From Nocardiopsis potens DSM 45234 (GTDB taxonomy: Bacteria > Actinomycetota > Actinomycetes > Streptosporangiales > Streptosporangiaceae), in the NCBI RefSeq assembly GCF_000341105.1, contig NZ_ANBB01000016.1, positions 28,738 through 92,737 on the forward strand: a DNA stretch of 64,000 nucleotides, written 5' to 3'. How positions within the stretch are numbered: the first letter of the stretch is position 1; the number at the start of each line of letters is the position of its first letter. Both the position numbers and the translations under genes were made by a program. The notes under the pieces are model-generated. The model searched no databases, was not told the DNA's origin, and worked only from the letters and a program-made list of their open reading frames with translations. Of this stretch, positions 1-8,659 are shown one piece after another.

Positions 1-1
1 C

Positions 2-622
2 AACCGCACCGCCCGGGACGTGATGTTCCTGGAGGAGCTGAGCGACCTGAAGGACGTCCACCCGGCCCGGTTCCAGCTGCTCAACGTGCTCAGCCGGGAG
101 CAGGGCGAGGCCCCGCTGACCAGCGGCCGCGTCGACGGGGAGAAGCTGGGCGCGCTGCTCACCGCCATCGGCCCGGCCTCCGGCGTCGCGCACTGGTACC
201 TGTGCGGCCCGTTCGAGCTGGTGGACGCGGTCCGCACCGACCTCGCCGGGCGCGGCGTCCCCGCCGAGCGGATCCACTTCGAGCTCTTCCACGTCGAGGA
301 GGACGCCCCGCCCCCGCGCCGCCGCGGGGCGGACGGGCCCACCGCGTCCACCCGGCTCGCCTTCACCCTGGACGGCCGCACCACCACCGTTGACACCGAC
401 CCGGACGAACCCCTGCTCACCGCCGCGCTCCGGGTCCGCGCGGACGCCCCTTACGCCTGCCGCGGCGGCGTCTGCGGCACCTGCCGCGCCCGGCTCTGCG
501 AGGGCACCGTCGACATGCCCCGCAACTACGCCCTGGAGCCGGCGGAACTGGCGGCCGGCTATATCCTCACCTGCCAGTCCCGCCCGACGTCGGAGGCGGT
601 GACGGTGGACTACGACGCCTGA
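2..622 (+). CDS. paaE: Phenylacetyl-CoA epoxidase reductase subunit PaaE, 3' part
   Basis: This is the C-terminal part of an FAD/[2Fe-2S] reductase that passes electrons from NADPH to the di-iron oxygenase PaaA in the aerobic phenylacetate pathway. The reading frame is open to the window edge, so the true start lies upstream; the residues just before the first ATG (NRTARDVMFLEEL) are typical PaaE sequence. The first half is the end of the NAD(P)-binding domain (HWYLCGPFELVDAVR). The last ~90 residues are a plant-type ferredoxin with CRGGVCGTC and the fourth cysteine in LTCQS. The rest of a paa cluster is expected to the left, outside the window. The family is clear; only the N-terminus is missing. 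Confidence 0.9.
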   Translation, partial: NRTARDVMFLEELSDLKDVHPARFQLLNVLSREQGEAPLTSGRVDGEKLGALLTAIGPASGVAHWYLCGPFELVDAVRTDLAGRGVPAERIHFELFHVEEDAPPPRRRGADGPTASTRLAFTLDGRTTTVDTDPDEPLLTAALRVRADAPYACRGGVCGTCRARLCEGTVDMPRNYALEPAELAAGYILTCQSRPTSEAVTVDYDA

Positions 623-679
623 CGCCCCCGGAAGGGACCGGAGGGCCCGGGGCGCGGCCCCCTACCGAAGGAGGCGCCG

Positions 680-907
680 GTGGAGCGGGACGGCCACCAG
701 GACATCCGGCCGGAGCAGGCGGCCGCCATGGCCGGGAAGAGGCGCGCGGTCGAGCGGACCCGGGCTGCGCACGCGGGGGAGTCCTGCGCCGAGGTCCGCC
801 GCGCCCTCATCGCGGCGCTGCGCGAGGAGGGGGTCGAGTGGATCGTGCCGCAGGCCCTCGACGAGGTGGCGGAGCGGATCTCCGCCGAGAGGCGGCCCAC
901 CCGCTGA
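680..907 (+). CDS. Small charged hypothetical protein (75 aa)
   Basis: The protein is not recognised. A GTG start follows the strong ribosome binding site GAAGGAGG by six bases. The product is rich in Arg, Glu and Ala, has one cysteine and no membrane segment, and looks like two or three helices. It lies 57 bases after paaE on the same strand and could be co-transcribed with it. The clear Shine-Dalgarno and compact frame support translation. No function can be assigned. Confidence 0.5.
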   Translation: MERDGHQDIRPEQAAAMAGKRRAVERTRAAHAGESCAEVRRALIAALREEGVEWIVPQALDEVAERISAERRPTR

Positions 908-1069
908 CCGCTGCGCCCGGCAGGCCGCCCCGCGCCCCGGGGCCTTCCGGACGGCGGGCGGGACAGCCCGGGGCCGCCGGCCGGCGCCCGCAGGAAGCGG
1001 GCAGGCGATCGGCGCGGGCGGAGGCCGGGCGGACGCACCGCCTCCGGCGCCTGACCCGGCCCGGCCAGG

Positions 1070-1846
1070 TCACTCCGCGGTCGGCGGGTCGCGGAGTTCG
1101 ATCCGGATGCGCTTGTTGCTCTTTCCCTTGGACGAGGTGCCGGTGACGGCCACCCGGCCGACCTCGGCGGTGTCGGCGACGTGGGTGCCGCCGTCGGCCT
1201 GCTTGTCCAGGCCGACGATGTCGATCACCCGCAGCGGGTCGATCTCCCGGGGGATCAGGCCGGCCGCGGTGCGGATCAGCGCCGGGTCGAGGTCGGCCTC
1301 GGAGCGGTCCAGGAAGTCGACCAGCACCTCGCGGGCCCGGTCGACCTCCTCGTTGATCCGGCGCTCCACCCGCCGCCCGAGCCCGGTGTCGATGTGCTCG
1401 AGCGGGAAGTCCAGCCGTCCGCGGCCCGGCTCCATGTTGCCGCCGGTGACGGCGATCCGGTACTCCGACCAGATCACCCCGCACAGGATGTGCAGGGCGG
1501 TGTGCGTGCGCATCAGCGCGTGCCGGCGCTCCCAGTCGAGCTCGCCGAAGACCTCGGTGGAGGCGGGCGGGGGCTCCTCGGCGTCCAGCCAGTGCCAGAT
1601 CCGCCCGGCGTCCCGCTTCACCCTGGTCACCCGGGCCGATCCGCCGTCCCAGCGCAGCGTCCCCACATCGTGCGGCTGGCCCCCGCCGCCCGGGTAGAAC
1701 GCGGTGCGGGCCAGCGCCACCCGGTTCTGCTCGCGGTCGACTTCGAGCACGGTGCCGTCGAACGACCTGCGGTAGGCGTCGACGGCGAACAGCTCGCTCT
1801 TCTCGATCTCCGGGGGAGGCGTCCCCCTCGCCCCTGGAACTCCCAT
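1070..1846 (-). CDS. AlaX-type alanyl-tRNA editing protein (258 aa)
   Basis: This is a free-standing relative of the AlaRS editing domain, which in the family hydrolyses Ser or Gly mischarged on tRNA(Ala). YPGGGGQPHD (51-60) is the entry motif of the family. HTALH (115-119) is the first half of the zinc site, and GGTHVADT (219-226) is the second half. In catalytic AlaRS and many AlaX proteins a cysteine precedes GGTH; here it is Asp218, as in a subset of short AlaX proteins. I chose the ATG that follows GGAGG by six bases; an upstream in-frame start would add about 61 low-complexity residues. It is convergent with nothing close and is probably monocistronic. Confidence 0.85.
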   Translation of the reverse strand: MGVPGARGTPPPEIEKSELFAVDAYRRSFDGTVLEVDREQNRVALARTAFYPGGGGQPHDVGTLRWDGGSARVTRVKRDAGRIWHWLDAEEPPPASTEVFGELDWERRHALMRTHTALHILCGVIWSEYRIAVTGGNMEPGRGRLDFPLEHIDTGLGRRVERRINEEVDRAREVLVDFLDRSEADLDPALIRTAAGLIPREIDPLRVIDIVGLDKQADGGTHVADTAEVGRVAVTGTSSKGKSNKRIRIELRDPPTAE

Positions 1847-2073
1847 GGCGGACCTCCGCTCCGGCCCGATCGGCTCCGGCCGCCCGGCCTCTTCGCACGC
1901 TAGCACCGGGACCCGGCGGAACGGGGCCGCCCGGCCGGGCCGGGCGCGGCCGCCGCGGGGCGGTGGACGGGGCGGGCGGGGCGGCGGGACGATGCCGGTC
2001 GGGCGCGCCGCACCGGACCCGCTGCGCACCCCGCTGCACCCTCTGCACCTTCGGACGGAACGAGGTCGAACGG

Positions 2074-3309
2074 ATGGACTCCAGATGGGCCGAGCTGGCC
2101 GGGCACCGGGCCTGGCTGCGGCGCGAGGAGCTGCGGCTGCTGGACTTCGGCGCCGCCGCCGCGCTGCCGGGCGGCGGATTCGGGGCGCTCGACGCCCGGG
2201 GGCGGCCCGGCCCCGGGCCCGCCGAGACCTGGATCACCGGGCGGATGGCGCACGTCTACTCCCTGGCCCACCTGCGCGGGGTCCCCGGGGCGGGCGCGCT
2301 GGCCGACCACGCTCTGGACGGGCTGCGCGGCGTGCTGCGCGATGCCGGGCACGGCGGCTGGTACGCGCAGGCCGCGCCGGACGGCGGGGTCCCCGAGGAC
2401 GCGACGAAGAGCGCCTACGTGAACGCCTTCGTGGTGCTGGGCGCCGCCTCGGCCACCGCCGCCGGCCGCCCCGGTGCCGAAGAACTGCTCGCGGAGGCGC
2501 TGTCGGTGGTCGAGACCCGGTTCCTCGACCCGGAGACCGGGCTGGGCCGGGAGAGCTTCGACCGCACCTGGACCGCCTGCGAGGACTACCGGGGCGCCAA
2601 CTCCGGGATGCACCTGGTCGAGGCGTTCCTCGCGGCCGCCGGCAGCACCGGCGACACCCGGTGGCGGGACCGCGCGCTGCGCATCGCCGAGTTCCTGGTG
2701 CACACCGCCGCGGCCGGCAATGGGTGGCGGCTGCCCGAGCACTTCACCGCCGACTGGCGGGTGCTCCCCGAGTACAACGCCGACGCGCCCGGCGACCGGT
2801 TCCGCCCCTACGGCACCACGGTGGGCCACTGGCTGGAGTGGGCCCGGCTGCTGGTGGAGCTGGAGGCGGCGCTGGGCGACGGCGCCCCGGAGTGGCTGCT
2901 CGCCGACGCGCGGCGCCTGTTCGACCTGGCGGTCGAGCACGGCTGGGCGGTGGACGGCGCGGACGGCTTCGTCTACACCCTGGACTGGCAGGACCGGCCG
3001 GTGGTGCGGGAGCGGATGCACTGGGTCGCCGCCGAGGCGGTGCTGGCCGCGGCCGCGCTGGGCCGGCGCACCGGCGAGCCGCACTACGAGCGGTGGTACC
3101 GCACCTGGTGGGACTACATCCGGCTGCACCTGGTCGATTCGGAGCGGGGCGGCTGGCACCACGAGCTGGACCCGGCCAACGCTCCGTCCTCGACGGTCTG
3201 GGAGGGGAAGCCCGACCTGTACCACGCCTACCAGGCGGTGGTCCTGCCCACCCTGCCCCCCGGCCCGGCCGCCGCCCACCTGCGCGACCACCCGGAGACC
3301 GCCGCCTGA
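2074..3309 (+). CDS. N-acylglucosamine 2-epimerase (AGE) family isomerase (411 aa)
   Basis: This is an (alpha/alpha)6-barrel sugar isomerase. The family includes N-acyl-D-glucosamine 2-epimerases, cellobiose epimerases and mannose or sulfoquinovose isomerases. Recognisable motifs are RMAHVYSLAHL near residue 60, ANSGMHLVEAFL near 175, and the C-terminal ERMHWVAAEAV and KPDLYHAYQA, which place the conserved barrel histidines and carboxylates. The ATG has GAGGT seven bases upstream. The length fits the family (~390-420 aa). The combination KPDLYHAYQA with GNGWRLPEHF resembles aldose-ketose (YihS-like) isomerases more than true 2-epimerases, so the substrate is left open. It appears to be a single-gene unit. 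Confidence 0.85.
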   Translation: MDSRWAELAGHRAWLRREELRLLDFGAAAALPGGGFGALDARGRPGPGPAETWITGRMAHVYSLAHLRGVPGAGALADHALDGLRGVLRDAGHGGWYAQAAPDGGVPEDATKSAYVNAFVVLGAASATAAGRPGAEELLAEALSVVETRFLDPETGLGRESFDRTWTACEDYRGANSGMHLVEAFLAAAGSTGDTRWRDRALRIAEFLVHTAAAGNGWRLPEHFTADWRVLPEYNADAPGDRFRPYGTTVGHWLEWARLLVELEAALGDGAPEWLLADARRLFDLAVEHGWAVDGADGFVYTLDWQDRPVVRERMHWVAAEAVLAAAALGRRTGEPHYERWYRTWWDYIRLHLVDSERGGWHHELDPANAPSSTVWEGKPDLYHAYQAVVLPTLPPGPAAAHLRDHPETAA

Positions 3310-3534
3310 CGCGGGGCCCGCCGCCGCCCCGCCGGGGCGTGCTCCGGCCCCCGCCCGCTCCGTGCGGGGGCCGGGGCCGGGGGGCGTCCGCAGGCCCGGC
3401 GGCCCGTTCGCGCGGGGCGGGACGGGGCGCGCTCCCCGGGGCGGGCCCGGCGGCCGCTTCCGTCGGCGGGGTCGGACGGTGCGGGCTCAGGGCCGCCGAG
3501 GGGTGATCCGCGGCCGCGCCGGCGGAGGCCCCGG

Positions 3535-4185
3535 TCAGCCGCGGTCCGTGCCGGCGAAGGCGCCGGAGCGGGCCGAGTCGGCGGCGGCGTGCGCGTAGCG
3601 GGCCGCGTCCTCGGCGGAGACCGGCTCGCGGCCGATGAAGAGCCGGTAGTAGACCGGGGCGATCGCGGCGCGGACCACGTCGGCGCCGTCGGTTCCGGGC
3701 GGGACCTCGCCCCGGGACTCGGCGGCGCCGACCACCGCGGCGCAGCGGGCCAGCCGGTCGGCGAGGAAGGCGTGCAGGGCGTCGGCGGCCGCGGCCGACT
3801 GGAACGAGGCGGCGATGCAGGCGCTCGCGATCGCCGCCCCCTCGCCGCCGCCGGTGAAGCCCTCGGCGACCTCGCGGGCGAGCTCGGCCAGGTCGCCGCG
3901 GAGCGAACCGGTCTCCGGCGGCCGCCAGTCGTCGTCGGCGGAGTACTCCAGGGCCGCGGCGAGCAGGCCGTCCACGCCGCCCCAGCGGCGGTAGACCGTC
4001 GCCTTGTGCACCCCGGAGCGGGACGCGACGCGGTCCACGCTCAGTCCGGCGTAGCCGTGTTCCCCCAGCTCGGAGAGGGTGGCGTCGAGTACGGCCGAGG
4101 TGTTGCGGGCGGTGCGGCCGCCGGGGCGGCGGCTCTTCTCCGCGGTGGCGGGTCCGGTGGCGGTGCCGGCGGGTTCGGAAATCAT
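3535..4185 (-). CDS. TetR/AcrR family transcriptional regulator (216 aa)
   Basis: The N-terminal helix-turn-helix covers about residues 27-72 (VLDATLSELGEHGYAGLS, then SGVHKATVYRRW), followed by an all-helical ligand domain. It is divergent from the ABC-F gene and an operator-like palindrome abuts its start codon, so it probably represses itself and the ABC-F gene. No Shine-Dalgarno precedes the ATG and the palindrome sits directly upstream, suggesting a leaderless or nearly leaderless transcript. The ligand is unknown; an antibiotic inducer would fit the neighbour. Confidence 0.88.
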   Translation of the reverse strand: MISEPAGTATGPATAEKSRRPGGRTARNTSAVLDATLSELGEHGYAGLSVDRVASRSGVHKATVYRRWGGVDGLLAAALEYSADDDWRPPETGSLRGDLAELAREVAEGFTGGGEGAAIASACIAASFQSAAAADALHAFLADRLARCAAVVGAAESRGEVPPGTDGADVVRAAIAPVYYRLFIGREPVSAEDAARYAHAAADSARSGAFAGTDRG

Positions 4186-4188
4186 AGT

Positions 4189-4202
4189 GCGACTCTAGTT
4201 GC
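4189..4202. promoter_or_regulatory. Putative TetR operator
   Basis: GCGACT-CT-AGTTGC is an inverted repeat with five of six positions matching in each arm; further matches occur outside it. It lies immediately upstream of the tetR start codon and within the shared tetR/ABC-F promoter region. The form matches the short palindromes bound by TetR dimers. Confidence 0.55.
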
Positions 4203-4277
4203 ATTTGCGGGGAGGGCGTGTCATCATCCTTATCGCGACAACGGTCGCACTAACGTCTTCTCGAAGGGGTGATCACC

Positions 4278-4397
4278 GTGGGCCTGCCGATCAGGGCGGA
4301 CCGCCGTCCGAACGCCGCATGCACCGTTCCGCTCATCCCCGAGGAGGCCCCCGCTTGTCCAATGCGCCCACGCACGCCCCGCACGCCGCGGTCCTGA
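4278..4397 (+). CDS. Possible 39-aa leader peptide overlapping the ABC-F start
   Basis: A GTG is preceded by AAGGGG eight bases upstream and opens a 39-codon frame that ends 40 bases inside the ABC-F coding region, in a different frame. Upstream peptides that govern expression by ribosome stalling are known for several ABC-F resistance genes. Here the evidence is only position, start signal and overlap; the peptide has no recognisable stalling motif. It could be a chance frame in GC-rich DNA. Confidence 0.25.
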   Translation: MGLPIRADRRPNAACTVPLIPEEAPACPMRPRTPRTPRS

Positions 4398-6001
4398 CCG
4401 GAGTCGGCTACGCCTGGCCGGACGGCACCGCCGTCTTCGACCGGCTCGACGCCGTCTTCGAGGCCGGCCGCACCGGCCTGATCGGCCGGAACGGGTCCGG
4501 CAAGTCCACGCTGCTCAAACTGGTCTCCGGCGAGCTGCGCCCGGAGTCCGGCGCGGTCTCGGCCCCGGAGCGGACCGGGCTGCTCGACCAGTCCCTGCCG
4601 CTGGACACCGGCCGCACCGTCGCCGAACTCCTCGGCATCGCCCCGGCCCTGGCCGGGCTGCGCGCCATCGAGGCGGGCGACGCCTCGGAGGCGAACTTCA
4701 CCGCGGTCGGCGACGACTGGGACATCGAGGAGCGCGCCCTCGCCCAGCTGGCCCGGTTCGGCATCGCCCTCGACGGGCCGGACCCGCTGGGCCGCACCGT
4801 CGGCACGCTCTCCGGCGGCGAGGCGGTGCTGGCCGGGATCGCCGGGCTCGTCCTGCGCCGGCCCGCGCTCACCCTGCTCGACGAGCCCACCAACAACCTG
4901 GACCGCCGCGCCCGCGGGCTGCTCTACGAGGCGGTCGACGCCTGGCCGGGCGCGCTCGTGGTGGTCAGCCACGACCGCGAACTGCTGGACCGGATGGACC
5001 GGACCGCCGAACTGCGCGGCGGCCGGATCCGGATGTGGGGCGGAAACCACACCCACTACACCGAGCGGCTGGCCGAGGAGCAGGAGGCCGCCCGGCGCGC
5101 GGTCCGGGTCGCCGAGGCCGGAGTGCGAAAGGAGAAGCGCCAGCTCGCGGAGGCCCGGATCAAGCTGGACCGGCGGGTCCGGTACGGCAACAAGATGTAC
5201 GCGACCAAGCGCGAGCCCAAGGTGGTGATGAAGCAGCGCAAGCGGGACGCCCAGGTCGCGGCGGGCAAGCACCGGATCATGCAGGAGGCCCGGCTGGACG
5301 GGGCCCGCGAGGAGCTCACCGCGGCCGAGGACGCGGTCCGCGACGACGACGCCATCCGGATCGCCCTCCCCGGCACCGAGGTGCCCGCGGGGCAGGACGT
5401 CCTGGTCCTGGCGGCCGGCGAGCGCAGGCTGCACCTGCGCGGACCGGAGCGGATCGCGCTGACCGGCGGCAACGGGGCGGGCAAGACCACCCTGCTGCGC
5501 GCGGTCGTCGCCGCGGCCCGGGGAGAGGAGCCCCCGGTCCGCCCGGCCGGGACGGAGGTCGCCCGGGTGACCGCCCGGGTCGGCTACCTCCCGCAGCGCC
5601 TCGACCTGCTGGACGACCGGCTCAGCGTGCTGGAGAACGTGCGCGCCGCGGCGCCCTCGGCCGCCCCGCAGGCGATCCGGGCCGGCCTGGCCCGGTTCCT
5701 CATCCGCGGCGACCGGGCCGACCTGCCGGCGGGGGCGCTCTCCGGCGGCGAGCGCTTCCGGGTCGCCCTGGCCCGGGTGCTCCTCGCGGACACCGCCCCG
5801 CGGCTGCTGATCCTGGACGAGCCCACCAACGACCTCGACCTGGACAGCGCGGCCCGGCTCACCGAGGCGCTCTCCGCCTACCGGGGCGCGCTCCTCGTCG
5901 CCTCGCACGACGAGGCGTTCCTCCGCGACATCGGCACCACCCGCCGCTGGCGCGCCCGCCGGGGCCTCCCCCCGGAGGACTCCGCCCCCGGAACCGGCTG
6001 A
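4355..6001 (+). CDS. ABC-F ribosome-protection type ATPase (548 aa)
   Basis: Two ABC domains sit in one chain with no membrane segment, the ABC-F arrangement. Walker A motifs are GRNGSGKST (44-52) and GGNGAGKTT (about 371). Signature motifs are LSGGEAVLAG and LSGGERFRVAL; Walker B regions are LTLLDEPTNNLD and LLILDEPTNDLD. A long, basic, coiled linker (about residues 235-320, with RRVRYGNKMYATKREPK) lies between them, where family members reach into the ribosomal exit site. The TTG start was chosen because GAGGAGG lies seven bases before it; an in-frame ATG 36 bases upstream lacks one. The divergent TetR gene suggests inducible antibiotic protection, but the drug class cannot be told from sequence. 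Confidence 0.88.
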   Translation: MSNAPTHAPHAAVLTGVGYAWPDGTAVFDRLDAVFEAGRTGLIGRNGSGKSTLLKLVSGELRPESGAVSAPERTGLLDQSLPLDTGRTVAELLGIAPALAGLRAIEAGDASEANFTAVGDDWDIEERALAQLARFGIALDGPDPLGRTVGTLSGGEAVLAGIAGLVLRRPALTLLDEPTNNLDRRARGLLYEAVDAWPGALVVVSHDRELLDRMDRTAELRGGRIRMWGGNHTHYTERLAEEQEAARRAVRVAEAGVRKEKRQLAEARIKLDRRVRYGNKMYATKREPKVVMKQRKRDAQVAAGKHRIMQEARLDGAREELTAAEDAVRDDDAIRIALPGTEVPAGQDVLVLAAGERRLHLRGPERIALTGGNGAGKTTLLRAVVAAARGEEPPVRPAGTEVARVTARVGYLPQRLDLLDDRLSVLENVRAAAPSAAPQAIRAGLARFLIRGDRADLPAGALSGGERFRVALARVLLADTAPRLLILDEPTNDLDLDSAARLTEALSAYRGALLVASHDEAFLRDIGTTRRWRARRGLPPEDSAPGTG

Positions 6002-6007
6002 CGCGAA

Positions 6008-6049
6008 GGGGGCGGCCTGCGGCGCACCCCCTCCCCGCAGGCCGCCCCC
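6008..6049. terminator. Strong hairpin terminator between convergent genes
   Basis: Perfect 15-bp arms (GGGGGCGGCCTGCGG and its complement) with a 12-base loop follow the ABC-F stop codon and face the 3' end of the KASIII gene. There is no U-tract, as is usual in actinomycetes. Confidence 0.75.
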
Positions 6050-6170
6050 GCACCGCCCTCAGCCGAGGAGCACCGCCCCCTTCCCGGAATCGGCCGCAGG
6101 CCCGCCCCTCCTGGGAGAGGAGGACCGGCGCGGCGCCGATCGGCCGGGCGGTCCGGCGATCGGTGAAGGC

Positions 6171-7109
6171 TCAGGGGCAGCGGACGATCTGGCCGGCGTA
6201 GGAGAGGTTGCCGCCGAAGCCGAAGAGGAGGGCGGGGGAGCCGGTTTCGAGTTCGCCGCGCTCCAGGAGCTTGGAGAAGGCCAGCGGGATGGAGGCCGCC
6301 GAGGTGTTGCCGGAGTCGGCGACGTCGCGGGCGACGACCGCGCGGGCGGCGCCCAGGGAGCGGGCGATGGACTCGACGATGCGCAGGTTGGCCTGGTGCA
6401 GGATGACCGCGCCGAGGTCCTCGGGGGCGACGCCGGAGCGCTCGCAGACGGCGCGGGCCAGCTCGGGCAGCCGGGTGGTGGTCCACCGGTAGACGGTCTG
6501 GCCCTCCTGGACGAACCGGGTCGGGGTGCCGCCGATCCGGACGGCCTCGCCCAGCTCGGGGAAGGATCCCCAGAGCACCGGGCCGACCTCCGGCTCCTCC
6601 GCCGCGGTGAGCAGGGCGGCGCCGGCGCCGTCGCCGACCAGCACCGAGGTGGAGCGCTCCTCCCACGCCACCACGTCGGTCATCTTGTCCGAGCCGATCA
6701 CCAGGGCGGTCCGGGCGGCGCCGGCCCGGATCGCGTGGTCGGCGGTGGCCAGGGCGTGCGGGAAGCCGGAGCAGACCACGTTGACGTCGAGCACCGCGGG
6801 GGAGGGGGAGCCCAGCCGGGCCGCGACCCGGGCCGCCATGTTCGGGCTGCGGTCCACCGCGGTGGAGGTGGCGACCACGATCATGTCCACCTCGCCCGGC
6901 TCCAGCCCGGCGTTGGCCAGCGCCTTGGCGCCGGCGTGCGCGGCCATCTCGTCCACCGTCTCCTCGGGGGCGGCGACGTGCCGGGTGCGGATGCCGACCC
7001 GGCTGCGGATCCACTGGTCGCTGGTGTCGGTGAGGCGGGCGACGTCGTCGTTGGTGAGCACCCTGGTGGGTTGGTAATGGCCCAGCGCGCTGATCCGCGA
7101 CCCGGTCAT
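6171..7109 (-). CDS. 3-oxoacyl-ACP synthase III family protein (312 aa)
   Basis: This is a thiolase-fold KASIII enzyme that condenses an acyl-CoA starter with malonyl-ACP. The catalytic triad is present: Cys113 in VNVVCSGF, His238 in LHQANLRI and Asn268 in DSGNTSAAS. The N-terminal TSDQWIRSRVGIRTRH and C-terminal GFGGNLSYAGQIV are family hallmarks. No other fatty-acid synthase gene is beside it, so it is more likely a second FabH or a secondary-metabolism starter enzyme than the housekeeping copy of a fab operon. The ATG follows GGGGGA by seven bases. The starter unit cannot be predicted. Confidence 0.88.
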   Translation of the reverse strand: MTGSRISALGHYQPTRVLTNDDVARLTDTSDQWIRSRVGIRTRHVAAPEETVDEMAAHAGAKALANAGLEPGEVDMIVVATSTAVDRSPNMAARVAARLGSPSPAVLDVNVVCSGFPHALATADHAIRAGAARTALVIGSDKMTDVVAWEERSTSVLVGDGAGAALLTAAEEPEVGPVLWGSFPELGEAVRIGGTPTRFVQEGQTVYRWTTTRLPELARAVCERSGVAPEDLGAVILHQANLRIVESIARSLGAARAVVARDVADSGNTSAASIPLAFSKLLERGELETGSPALLFGFGGNLSYAGQIVRCP

Positions 7110-7247
7110 CCGTCTATCCCCCGCTTTTTTCGGCCTTGTGAGCGACGCCAGTCTCAGTGTTACCGGTCAGTCGCACAAGCGGCGGCGGGAAGAAAACCGC
7201 ACTTCGGAAGGATCAGGTGATCCCGGGGCGCGGGGGAGCGGACCGGT

Positions 7248-7832
7248 TCAGTCCCGGTCCGGCCGGATCGGTGCGCCGGGGTCGTAGGCGCGGTGCCGCC
7301 CCCCGTACCGGCGGCGCGGCCGGTCGGAGACGGCGTCCCGGTAGCCGCTGCGGTAGGCCTCCTCCTCGGCGGCGGCCCGGGCGGCGGGGCCCGCAGGGGC
7401 CGGGCGGAGCGCACCCGCCCCCACCCTGGCCAGCAGGAAGACGACGGCGGCCCCGGTGACCGCGTTGACCGCGGCGGCGGCGACCTGCGCCGGGAGCGGC
7501 CCGGACAGGGCGAACGGGACCAGCGCCGCGGCCGCCGCACCGGCCCCGGCGATCCAGCGGAACAGGGCGGTCGGCCGAGGGGCGGAGGCGAGCAGCAGGT
7601 GGAGCAGGGCGGTGGCGGCCAGCGCGGCCGCGGCCGCCAGCGCCGCGTGCAGCGCGGTGCCGAGGTCGCCGAACTCGCCCGCCTGCCCGCGGGCGAGCGC
7701 CGGAACGCCCAGCACACCGCGCACGGCGAGGGTCGCGACCAGGATCGACAGGGCGGCGACCATCGCGGTGGCGATCCCCCCGGACCACAGCCGGGAGGCG
7801 TCGACGGCGCGGGCGCCCCGGTAACCGCTCAT
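7248..7832 (-). CDS. Small four-helix membrane protein, DUF6069-like (194 aa)
   Basis: Four hydrophobic segments are visible at about residues 17-40, 60-82, 90-110 and 117-137. They are followed by a charged cytoplasmic tail with AEEEAYRSGYRDAV. The N-terminal pattern RLWSGGIATAMVAAL and the overall layout recall actinobacterial DUF6069 proteins, whose function is unknown. The gene lies upstream of the KASIII gene on the same strand with a 138-base gap, so linkage is uncertain. Confidence 0.6.
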   Translation of the reverse strand: MSGYRGARAVDASRLWSGGIATAMVAALSILVATLAVRGVLGVPALARGQAGEFGDLGTALHAALAAAAALAATALLHLLLASAPRPTALFRWIAGAGAAAAALVPFALSGPLPAQVAAAAVNAVTGAAVVFLLARVGAGALRPAPAGPAARAAAEEEAYRSGYRDAVSDRPRRRYGGRHRAYDPGAPIRPDRD

Positions 7833-7977
7833 GCCGTACCCCCCGATACGGAGCCGAATCCGGTCACCCGGCCCATACCCCGGGTCAACGCCGATAACCG
7901 CCGGTGGCGGGGGTGCGGAGGGGGCCGGGTCCGTTAAGGGACCGCGGAAGGGGAGGGAAACGGACGGCGGCGCCGGG

Positions 7978-8604
7978 TCAGGGGCCCTCGCCCCGCCAGC
8001 GCCAGGCGCCGTCCACGGCCGCGCGGCCGGGCAGGGTGCCGCGCCCGGTGCACCAGAGCAGCTCCGCCCACGGGTCGCCGGTGCCCGGCGCCTGCGGGAA
8101 GAGGCGGCCCAGGGCGCGCGCCACCGGCTCCTCGGGCGGGGTGAACTCCAGCCCCAGCCCGGCGGCGATGTCGTGGGTGTGCAGCAGCGCCTCGACCATG
8201 CCCATCGCGGCGAACCCGATCGGCCCGGCGTCGCCGTAGGAGTGCCAGGCGCGCACCTCGGGCGGGGTGGTGCGGACGGCCGCGGCCAGCACGCCGGCAG
8301 AGGCCTCCAGCCCCTGCACCAGCTGCTCGGGGGTGGCGTCGTCGTCCGCGACGACCTCGAAGGCGACGTAGCCGCGGGTGCGCCGGCCGGTCAGCTGGGT
8401 GGCGTAGCCGAACATGTCGTCCCAGACGTGCACCGCGGTCGCGGTGCAGGTCCAGTCGAGGCCGCCGGCGGGGACGCTCCAGTCCGCGTCCGCCCCGCGG
8501 CGCAGCGCGGCCGCGCAGGCGGCCACCGACCGCTCCAGCAGTGCGGCCCACTCCTCCCGGGGATCGTCGGAGGAGGCGGCGGAGAAAGAAGTGTGATCGG
8601 GCAT
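7978..8604 (-). CDS. Mycothiol-dependent maleylpyruvate isomerase N-domain (DinB-like) protein (208 aa)
   Basis: The protein has the four-helix DinB/MDMPI metal-binding fold. A histidine in the HVWDDMFGYA helix and another in EALLHTHDIAAGLG are at the usual metal positions. Actinobacterial members often use mycothiol or have unknown roles. I placed the start at the ATG giving MPDHTSFS; an upstream in-frame extension would run into the repeat element and is rejected. Its promoter must lie in the 56 bases before the element or inside the first repeat unit. Confidence 0.7.
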   Translation of the reverse strand: MPDHTSFSAASSDDPREEWAALLERSVAACAAALRRGADADWSVPAGGLDWTCTATAVHVWDDMFGYATQLTGRRTRGYVAFEVVADDDATPEQLVQGLEASAGVLAAAVRTTPPEVRAWHSYGDAGPIGFAAMGMVEALLHTHDIAAGLGLEFTPPEEPVARALGRLFPQAPGTGDPWAELLWCTGRGTLPGRAAVDGAWRWRGEGP

Positions 8605-8659
8605 GCGCGGAACCCTAAGCCTCCGAACCCGCCGGCGCCTACGGCTTTTCCCGGACGCA

